From NCBI RefSeq assembly GCF_047663525.1, contig NC_092589.1, positions 61,809,501 to 61,873,500 of the forward strand: a stretch of 64,000 bases of DNA, given 5' to 3'. The first letter of the stretch is position 1, and each line of letters starts with the position of its first letter. This stretch comes from Anas platyrhynchos. Taxonomy: Eukaryota > Chordata > Aves > Anseriformes > Anatidae. This document shows positions 55,641 through 64,000 of this stretch, one piece after another. The notes under the pieces are model-generated. The model did not search any database. It worked only from the letters and a program-made list of their open reading frames with translations, and was not told where the DNA came from. Both the position numbers and the translations under genes were made by a program.

Positions 55641-57601
55641 ATCCAACAACTTAGGTTAAATGTGTCAATGATGAAAATGCAGGGCTATCCAAGCAAGCAC
55701 TGGTATCAACACTGAGCAGAAGTCTGGGCAGAACACTGTGATAAAAGTAATACAACAGTGTTGTATCATCATCTCTGATTTTTGGTCAGGGTTTATTGGA
55801 AGTGTACACTTTCCAGAGCTAGTAATGCACAGCAACCAGGCAAGTCAAAAATAGAAAGGGGAGGGAGAATTAGTTTTTGCAATGATAAAACAAATATTGC
55901 ATGTGTACCTTGCCATAACCCACGTACTAACCTCTGTTTAAAACAAGTGCCATGCTCAGGCACATACACAACCATGTGTCTTTCACAGGTCTCTTGCCAT
56001 CTGTGGCCTGCCCGCCAGCCTAGTGCAAGGGGCAGTGTGGGCTGAGGCGTACTGGGAGTGCTCAATAACATGGGGCTGCTGCCTGGCTCAAAGAGAGCAA
56101 ACCGAGGGTCAAGCAGGAGAACTGATAGGCAATACCCGTCTTTAATGGGTTTACACATATCCTCTGGCCCTGGAGGGATGGATTATGCCCACACTAAGAG
56201 CTAAGCTCTGCTGCCCTCCGAAATAACCTGGCCTCCTGTGGGCTGGCTGCAGGGTGTGACGGTGGCCTTGTGCCACCAGCCAGGCCGTGTCCAGGAATTG
56301 TCAGCAGAGCACGAGGTGACGTGGGGCAAAATCATGCCAGACACCATGCCAACAATGCAGTTGGATACATGGCTCCCTTCCAGGGTCGGGGCCTGGGCTC
56401 TGGCATTGTTTGTTTTAGTAGTACAGATATCCTGTTAGGCCGCTCTGCGCCTCCCCTTGCCTGGTTTTCTTCAGAAATGCAATATCCTCTCTTAAATGGG
56501 ACTGATCCTCGCCAATGTGCTCAAAAGTTACTGGCAAGGTACTTTCAGGCAGTCAGCATGATCAGAGAGCCTTAATGCCTTAGAAAAATAAACTAAAAAT
56601 AAACAGTCAATGCTTAATTTTCTGTTGGGCTGTATACCACTTTCCAGCCAAGCTGGAAAATACTTGCTGCAGGAGAATTGACTGAAGTATGGACTCTGTT
56701 ATGCTGCAAAAGCTACCTCTCCTCAGACACATGCTATCTCTCCAGCTAAGCAGGAAATCAGAAGTCAGTTTACTCTTCTCCTAGCTGTGTTGCAGCCAAC
56801 ATCATGGTGAGAGGAAAATCACACTGGGAGAATGAACAAGACCAACAATAACAAACTAAATATTCCTCAAAGTTTAGGGTGCAAAAGGCTTCACAGTTAG
56901 TAGAACAGGATCAGTTAAATCTATCTTGTAACAATAAACAATGTATCATAGTTGCATAAAATGAGTTTATTTTAAAGTGGATGTTCAAAGGCATATAATC
57001 TCCATTTGGTTTAGGTTTTCACCATCTGTTTTTTATTCCTGACATTGTGGCTGACCTAAACTATGCAAAATATCTGATCCTGATATTCCAAAAAATCTGA
57101 GATGACTGATGAGCAAAGCCCAGATAGTTCAGAAATTTGTACCTCAAAGATTTGTTTCCCTCAAATATCTTGGCTGTCTGGATCAGCCTGTTTGTCAGAG
57201 CATATGTTTTAATATGGCAAAGAAAAAGAAATCACTGGTACCAGCAGCCATCATGGCATCTTCAGATGAAGCAAAGTAAGTGGTGAGGGGTTATCATACT
57301 ACTGACTGAAATCAAGGTTGAAGCAATTTGGCTGGAAAATTATTGCTTTCATTGCCCATAGTAGACTGGTTGGGTGGACAAGAGTCCCTCAACTCATTAC
57401 ATGAAAAACCCTGAGAATGCCTCAAGGCAAAAATTGCTTTCTTACCAGAAGGTTACACTGTCAATACTGCCTTTTGCAATAATATTCTGCAGTAGAAGAT
57501 CTAATTATTTAGGGCACAACCAAAATCCTATTGACTTTTGTTTAGGAAGATGAGGAAACTAAAAACATTTATTATTATGATATGCAATCACATGAACTAA
57601 A

Positions 57602-57669
57602 CATTATATAAAGATATTTTATATATATAAATACTAATAATTATAATAATTATTAATAATACTAATACT

Positions 57670-57736
<67 letters not shown>
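57602..57736. repeat. AT-rich tract ending in a pure (AT)31 run
   Basis: An imperfect AATACT/AATAAT-rich segment leads into 63 nt of uninterrupted alternating A and T at 57674-57736, within SLC2A12 intron 1 and 173 nt before the exon 2 acceptor. Confidence 0.97.
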
Positions 57737-57737
<1 letters not shown>

Positions 57738-57909
57738 TCTTTTAAAAAACAGCATTGTATATAGCCACTGCTGCTGGGTTTGTATGTACCTAACTTCTGC
57801 CTAAAAGCAACGAAACATTGTTAGGGCTGGTATACCAAAAAAAATTATTACTGGTTGTCAGAATGTTGCAGAAATCACACTATCAATTTCTTTTTCTCTC
57901 TTATTTCAG

Positions 57910-59232
57910 GCTGTGGAACATTTACATTTCTATCTTCTGCCATTGCTGCTGTAAGTGGACTTCTGATGGGTTATGAGTTAGGCCTTATCTCTGGAGCACT
58001 TCTTCAGATGAGCAGCATATTAGCACTCTCTTGCAAAGAGCAAGAAATTGTTGTAAGTTCCCTTCTTTTTGGCGCCTTATTTGCATCCCTTACGGGTGGA
58101 TTCCTGATAGACAGATTTGGAAGGAGGTTTGCAATAATTATTGCATCTTCTTTACTTGTGTTGGGAAGTCTGATTTTACTACCCTATGAATCGTATGGGA
58201 TACTTATTGTGGGACGGATTGCCATAGGTATTTCCATATCATTATCATCAATCGCGACATGTGTATATATTGCTGAGATTGCCCCACAGCACAGAAGAGG
58301 CCTTCTCGTATCATTGAATGAACTCATGATTGTGATAGGCATTCTCTTTGCCTATATTTCAAACTATGCATTTGCCAGCGTATCTCACGGCTGGAAGTAT
58401 ATGTTTGGCCTTGTGATTCCATTAGGTGCCTTGCAGGCTATTGCGATGTATTTTCTTCCTCCAAGTCCTCGGTTTCTTGTCATGAAAAATAATGATGAAG
58501 CCGCAAGAAAAATACTGGAGAGACTACGGGAAACTTCAGATGCTACTAAAGAACTCACTTTGATCAAGTCTTCCCTGAAAGACGAACATCAGTATAGTTT
58601 CTTGGACCTGTTTCGTTCAAAGAACAACATGAGGGCCCGAATGTTGGTGGGGCTCACACTAGTCTTTTTTGTGCAAACAACTGGGCAACCCAACATTTTA
58701 TTCTATGCATCAACTGTTTTGAAGTCAGTTGGGTTCCAGAGCAATGAGGCCGCCAGTTTGGCTTCTACTGGAGTTGGAGTGGTTAAAGTGGTCAGCACAG
58801 TCCCAGCCACGTTTTTTGTGGATCAAGTTGGAAGTAAAACTTTTCTGTGTATTGGCTCTTCTGTTATGGCAGTATCATTGGTCACAATGGGCTTAGTGAA
58901 CCATAACATACACGTGAACTTCACCAGTGTCTGTAAAAGCCAGTCTCTAGAGGATTCCTACCTCCAGAGACCAGGAAACCTCACTGGTGTCACCAATGGG
59001 AGTCTCAAGGACCTCTTCTCTAGTATGGCTTCACCAGAAAGACTCTCCTTCGACACACAGAGAAACCCTGATGTTGCCAGGACAGGAGAACTGAACAGGA
59101 CTACCCTGGCAGAAGGCAAAAGCATGATGGCATCTCACACAGAAAGTGGGGAGGTTCCCGTTGTCCTGAAATGGCTCTCACTGGCCAGCCTGCTTGTTTA
59201 TGTTGCTGCCTTTTCCATAGGTCTTGGACCAA
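57910..59232 (+). CDS. SLC2A12: SLC2A12 (GLUT12) coding exon 2, major transporter exon
   Basis: A 1,323-nt exon following TTATTTCAG and ending CCA-A|GTAAGT. It encodes residues 41-480 of GLUT12, a class III facilitative sugar transporter of the major facilitator superfamily. Visible features: TM1 from about residue 43, [12 protein letters not shown] at 61-72, DRFGRR at 107-112, GRIAIG at 141-146, PQHRRG at 165-170, PPSPR at 223-227 (PESPR-type sugar transporter signature), [11 protein letters not shown] at 297-307 and a large loop between TM9 and TM10 (about 371-458) with four N-glycosylation sequons at N376, N396, N402 and N435. The last bases enter the GLGP-(M)PW motif of TM10. The remaining C-terminal exons (remembered from mammals) are not found before the window ends. 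The frame is intact. Confidence 0.97.
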
Positions 59233-59912
59233 GTAAGTATTTCTTTTTTTTTTCTAATTCTTTGGAATGATTTACTTAAAAGTGATTTAAGTGCTGGGAT
59301 GACAGTGTTTTCTGCTAATACACATCGGCATTATCACAGACTGTCCTGGTGGGCCCAAGGTGTACTTTTTGGGAAGAGGTCCTGACCATTTAAGGTCAAT
59401 GGTCTTATCTCCCTTCAGTTCAGTGAAATTAACTGTTCACCTCCAGTGAAGTCAGAAACTGGTGTGAGCTTTGTCCAGCAAAGTTACAGGGCTCCTGCGT
59501 ATTTTTCCTTTTCGTGTTCTGTAGTGTTGTTACACAGGGAAGGTGAAGATGTAGGCATTTTCTGCTGCTAACCCATAAATCCAAGATTATGATGAGCTCT
59601 CGACCTCTGCATGGTAAAACATCATTAAATCCACAGAACGGCAGCGTGCCAGAGTCCTGTTGAGGATCTGGCCCCCAGACTGTATAACAGACTTCAGATA
59701 CAGTTAGGGAATATAAAGCATCATAGTTCATGAGCAAATGTAAGTATCGTCATCATCATCACTACCCGTGCTTCTATGAAATGGAAGAACATGAAGGAGA
59801 GTCACTGTGCAATGGAGGCGCTCTTGCAGCTGCTGTCACACTTGCTGAGGAGACACTTCTCCTGAGGAGAACATTTCTGCCGTTCCCAGGCACTAGGAAC
59901 TAAATCCCTTCA

Positions 59913-59935
59913 TTTTGTTTTGTTTTGTTTTGCTT
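59913..59935 (+). repeat. (TTTTG)4 repeat
   Basis: Four TTTTG units in SLC2A12 intron 2. Confidence 0.9.
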
Positions 59936-62122
59936 TAATAGCACTTGCATATTACTGTACTTTGAAGGGGTTGATTTTTTTAAGCCACATTGCAAAAAGC
60001 ACCTGCACAGAGTCCATTATTTATTAACTGACTTCATGTGCTCTTGTGCCCTGGCTCAAACTTGACTTGCAAACACACTGTACTCCTGCTGCACTATTAT
60101 GATGAAAAGCTTCCACAAGAATAAAGCCCAACAATTGCACTAACAGCAACTCTCCCCTGCAGTATTTATTTTAAACATTGCTCACTGGGAGAGCTGCGTG
60201 AGATAAACATCCATTGCCAGGGCAGCAAGCTCGGCTGTGTTATTGCAGCATTGTTTCCTCCCTTGCAGACCATCTTGGAGCTAGATTCTGCTTTCAGTGA
60301 CACAAGTCCAAAACTAGGGGTGCAGCCCTGAAAAGAAAATGTTACTTTAGCTTTTCCTTGGGTGTTTCAAAAGCACAGTTAATGACCCTCAGGGCAGGAG
60401 CACTGCTTCAGGTTTGGACTGAAGTTTTGGGCTCTTGCTGAAATCAGCTTTCCTGTTGACCTGGCCGTAAATGTGCTCCTGGTCATTTGGGCAGGCCCGA
60501 TGTGACGCTAGTGATAACAATGTCTGCTTCCTTGGGGGCTATGGAAACCAAGGTGTGTGCCAGGCTAATCTGAGAAGTCTTTGAGGCCCGTGTTTGTTCT
60601 CTGACCTCTTTCTTGACTGAAAGCACAAGTCAAGAAAGTCTCAAACAGCAAATGGGGAAAAACAGGCACCATCTCGGCTTCAGCTTGTTAAAATCATGTG
60701 CAATTAAGCCATGATGCATCTGCTTAGCAAGTGAAGGCCGGGGCCAGGAGAAATACAGGTATTTCAAAACACAAACACACATTTGCAAGACAATTCCCTG
60801 AATTTAAAAATACAGTATTCATTTAAAACTGGCAATGCATAGAAAACACAAGGGTAAGAAAATCAAGAAGTTGTTGGAATCTGCAAAGGATCTCTTGTGG
60901 TTGGGCAGTCTGGGTTGGGAAGGAGGTTTTGGTTTGTTTCTCATATTCAGCCTTCAACATCTGTTGCTTGGAGTCCAAATCCTTGAATGTATTTTAAAAG
61001 CCTAGATTTCTTATCCTCAGTGTGCCTTTCTTAGTGCAAGGAATAAGTGGGCCCCTTCGCCTATATAAAGTAAACAGTTTTAACATGTTTATGTTATTCA
61101 TCTCTAAATCTGGTCTGTGGTCTGGACCAGACCAGTTGCCATTGTCTGCTCTGCAGAGAGAGGAGACATTGAGGTTACAGCGCTGCTTCCAGTGCTCACC
61201 GCCCACCACGGCCAGGCGATGCCTGGGGACAGAAGCACTGAAACCAAGCACAGTTGTATTTTCAGTGCTCACATCTCCTGCTCCGTGCTACATCTGCCTG
61301 TTCTGCTGGCTCAGGTGGCAGCAGTGTTGGGGATGTGTCTGTTTGTGATCTAAAGGTCCCAGCAGGCTCTTCTGGACAAACAGCAGAGAGGTTCTTGTTC
61401 TTCCCCTCTTCTCCACTGGGCCGCTTCTGGAACAAATTCAACCACTTTATTTTGAGTCCTTCTAGCATGATGTTTTGCAGGGATAAAGGAGAGCCTGTGT
61501 AGCACCATTAGGTAAATGGCACACTCTTCACAGGGCAGAGCTTGCAATCTGAGCTCTTTTTATAAATTATTTTTTTCCTTTTATTTTCTTTCCTTTTTGG
61601 GGGGGGGATTCTAGTCAAAGAGCTAGTTGCAATCCAGATTTGCACAGCTGGCATTTGTAAATGTTGCATTTTTCCATGATTCCTCCTTTGCTTCCAAATT
61701 ACATTAAGTAGATAGATTTTTTAATGAACCAAAGATATGCTAAATATATTTATTGCCATTTATCAAAGCACTCAGGCAGCACGCTGATGAGTGCTCAAAA
61801 ACAGACCGTGAGCAATAAAAGCCATTTCTACATTACAAAAGAATTCACAGGCAGGTGAGCATCTGTTTAGTTACTTTTTTTGATTCAGGGGTGCTCTGTG
61901 TTTATATCATCAACCCCTAGGCAAGATAAAAGGAGCATTTCTGTTGCTCTGTTATGGATTAATTATGTTTGATGAAATGTGATCCAACTGCTTGTTCACA
62001 CTCAATTTCACGCCATCATAAGGACGTTTTGTAGGTGCAACAAATGAGTATTGCATCATGCCGCAGAACAGCACATGCTGTTTCTCCAGTGGTGTTTGCA
62101 GGAGCACCTCCAGGTGGGAGGT

Positions 62123-62190
62123 GCACAGGGGACTCACTTGACACACATCTTGACTAGCACAGGGGACTCACTTGACACACATCTTTGTCT
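62123..62190 (+). repeat. 34-bp tandem duplication
   Basis: GCACAGGGGACTCACTTGAC and the following bases recur exactly 34 nt later (62123 and 62157), with nearly identical copies, suggesting a recent duplication. Confidence 0.92.
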
Positions 62191-62730
62191 TGAGTTACCT
62201 TTGCTTTATATCAGAAAAGTGACACGAGGATGAATTTTTCTCAGTAGGGAAAGATATCTGTGGAGCCCATGAGAAATCTCAATCTGGCTGCTACGTGAAG
62301 GGCGAGGAACACGAAGGGCTCTGTGCTGCATCCAGCGAGTGTTTGCAAAGAGGCTTGCTGGGGCCACAAGAAGTCAGCCTCACAGAAACAGCCTTGCCAT
62401 GCCTTGCACAAGGAGCAGTGAGTGCAGGCAAATGGCATGAGTGCAGTGTGGAAGTAGATCACCAGTGCGTCACTGAAGCTAGGTGTGGCCCTGAAAATTT
62501 GTTTAACATAAAGAAAACACAGAGAAATTCTTCTAGTCAGGGCCAGGCACACATATAACCATTCACTAAATGGCACAGAATTAACTGAAATAGTTGCAGA
62601 GTATCTCATTTGCAGGTTGTCTGCTCAAAACACTTGGGGGGAGGGCAAAAATAGTGGTCCTTTCTTATAAAGAAGTGTCACCTCCTTCGTGGATCACCAC
62701 TGTATGGTGGAACATACCAAAATGCAGAAA

Positions 62731-62804
62731 CCAGGAGAGCCAAACTCCTGGAGTATCAGACTTATTTTCCAAAATAAGTCTGTAAATGTGGGACTCTTGG
62801 AGTC
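62731..62804. repeat. Cluster of three short perfect inverted repeats
   Basis: CCAGGAG/CTCCTGG with a 7-nt loop (62731-62751), CAGACTTATTTT/AAAATAAGTCTG with a 2-nt spacer (62757-62782), and GACTC/GAGTC with a 3-nt loop (62792-62804). No mobile element family was recognised. Confidence 0.85.
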
Positions 62805-64000
62805 AGATGGAGCATATGCAAGAGAGTTGTCTTGCTTAAGAACTGTAGGGCACCTTCAGCATTTCTGAAACAGAGCAGGTGGCCAGAACCCTGATGCTTC
62901 CCTCAGTGACTCAATGAAAATTCAGATTTGGGTGTCAGATGATCTGTTCCTTTTGCATCATTAGGATCAAAAGCTAAATATCACTCATGCATGGACAACT
63001 TGCTTCCATGTTTTCCTATATATCAATGGAGGTCTTTGCAAGCATAAGCCCAGGGTTTTGACACTGGGTGACCTCACCAATGAGCTGGTGAAAGAGAGAT
63101 GTAACGCATTAATACAGGAATGCAGTGTGCTCTGGAACTAATCCTCTCCATCCAACAAATATCAGAGGGGCTCCAACAAGTCCAGGGCCCGGAAGGAACT
63201 CACTCAGCACTAACACAGACTGGACCCAAAGGGCATCTGTTTCTCAGGCTTGAATTTGTTCTAGCAGAAAAAATATAAGAGCAAAACAGGACCTCCCAGT
63301 GGTTTCTTTACAAATCTCAGGTATCTCTTCACATATAACACAGGAGTCCTGCATGCAGTTCAAGGGAAGAGATCCATGCAGATCACAGGGATTTTTTTTT
63401 TTAACCATGGAAAGGGGAACACTTTTATTGAGAGAGGGATGTTGAATGCATGCATTTGGATTGAGTCTATGGCATTGGTGCCTTGTTCAAAAGAGTTTTT
63501 TCTTCCTCCTCTGTCAGTCCTTAGAACACATTTCTGTACAACTGCAAAGTTATTTAGGCAGCTGGCCAATGAATGTCAGGATAATCTGCTGGTGCAAATT
63601 GCATCAGCTCCGCTGACATCCCTGACGTTCATGCTGAGAGTGTGGAAATCAGTGAAAGTACTTTACACGTAGGACTGAGGGGCATTTTTTTTTGACAGAA
63701 GCCATCCTCAAAACCATTTAGATGCATAAAGTCCATAGGTATTTATCTCTTTGTGGACCCATGGCAGAAAATGATGTGTTACTGCATGTCCCTGAGCAGC
63801 AGGCAGCTTTGTGCAGCTCTCTGGAACCAGAGGCTGAACTCTCAGAGCAGTTTTCCTGGAGGCCATCACAGGATCCTCTTCCGGGAGACTTCTCAGAGCT
63901 GCTGGGATGCCCTGACCCTGAACACTGAAAGCCCACCCAGCACACACACAGCTGTGGATGCCACACTCCCAGCAGGGATCAGTGCCTGCATCTGGAGGAA

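Larger units (their letters stand above)
51174..57909 (+). other. SLC2A12 intron 1
   Basis: A 6.7-kb GT-AG intron in phase 1. It holds an ancient CR1 remnant (about 54500-55640), a T20 tract at 53709-53728 and a long AT-repeat at 57602-57736 that ends 173 nt before the acceptor. No other exon was recognised. Confidence 0.8.
51056..64000 (+). other. SLC2A12: SLC2A12 gene, partial (exons 1-2, introns 1 and part of 2)
   Basis: Gene-level entry. Exon 1 (51056-51173) and exon 2 (57910-59232) give 480 contiguous residues. The gene runs off the right edge, with about 120-140 residues still to come judging by remembered mammalian length (about 617 aa). It lies on the same strand as SGK1, about 28 kb downstream, which matches the mammalian order SGK1 then SLC2A12. 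Confidence 0.88.
59233..64000 (+). other. SLC2A12 intron 2, partial
   Basis: Begins with a GTAAGT donor and runs past the window end. It contains a (TTTTG)4 repeat at 59913-59935, a 34-bp tandem duplication at 62123-62190 and a cluster of inverted repeats at 62731-62804. No segment encoding the expected next residues (PWLVLSEIFP-like) was found. Confidence 0.75.

Noticed and set aside
59233-64000. Search for SLC2A12 exon 3
   Set aside because: No acceptor followed by a PWLVLSEIFP-like coding sequence was found. A TGCCCTGGCTC at about 60047 continues with unrelated codons.

Overview
The window is vertebrate nuclear DNA, most likely from a bird. It has spliced genes with GT-AG introns, two CpG islands, many CR1-family LINE fragments of different ages (the dominant avian retrotransposon) and no recognisable SINE families. 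No bacterial, phage or CRISPR features were seen. The species cannot be named from the sequence alone. Gene identities rest on remembered vertebrate family proteins plus exact splice-phase bookkeeping; no database was searched.

Layout. 1-15.4 kb: non-coding, with a possible LTR piece at the left edge, three CR1 fragments and simple repeats. 15.4-17.7 kb: a strong CpG island with two alternative first exons of SGK1. 17.6-23.03 kb: the complete SGK1 gene on the + strand, 12 coding exons, predicted protein 432 aa, 3' UTR of about 1.07 kb. 23-51 kb: a 28-kb intergenic interval with CR1 copies at 29.2-30.6, 37.2-37.6, 39.7-40.3 and 49.2-49.5 kb and several microsatellites. 50.9-51.3 kb: a small CpG island with coding exon 1 of SLC2A12 (GLUT12), a 118-nt exon that is easy to miss. 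51.2-57.9 kb: SLC2A12 intron 1, with an ancient CR1 remnant and a pure AT-dinucleotide tract shortly before the acceptor. 57.9-59.2 kb: the large SLC2A12 exon 2 (1,323 nt). 59.2-64 kb: intron 2. The remaining SLC2A12 exons lie beyond the right edge.

SGK1 and SLC2A12 are neighbours in the same transcriptional order in mammals, so this looks like conserved synteny. SGK1 is a hormone- and stress-induced kinase that raises the surface abundance of channels and transporters. GLUT12 is a sugar transporter. A functional link through shared regulation is only speculation.

The hunt found no new gene system. The most useful observations are the recovered SLC2A12 exon 1, an alternative SGK1 first exon that would remove the hydrophobic ER-degradation segment, dense G-quadruplex motifs around the SGK1 starts (one directly beside a splice donor), a CR1 copy whose reading frame breaks inside the reverse-transcriptase catalytic motif, and a cluster of three perfect short inverted repeats in SLC2A12 intron 2.
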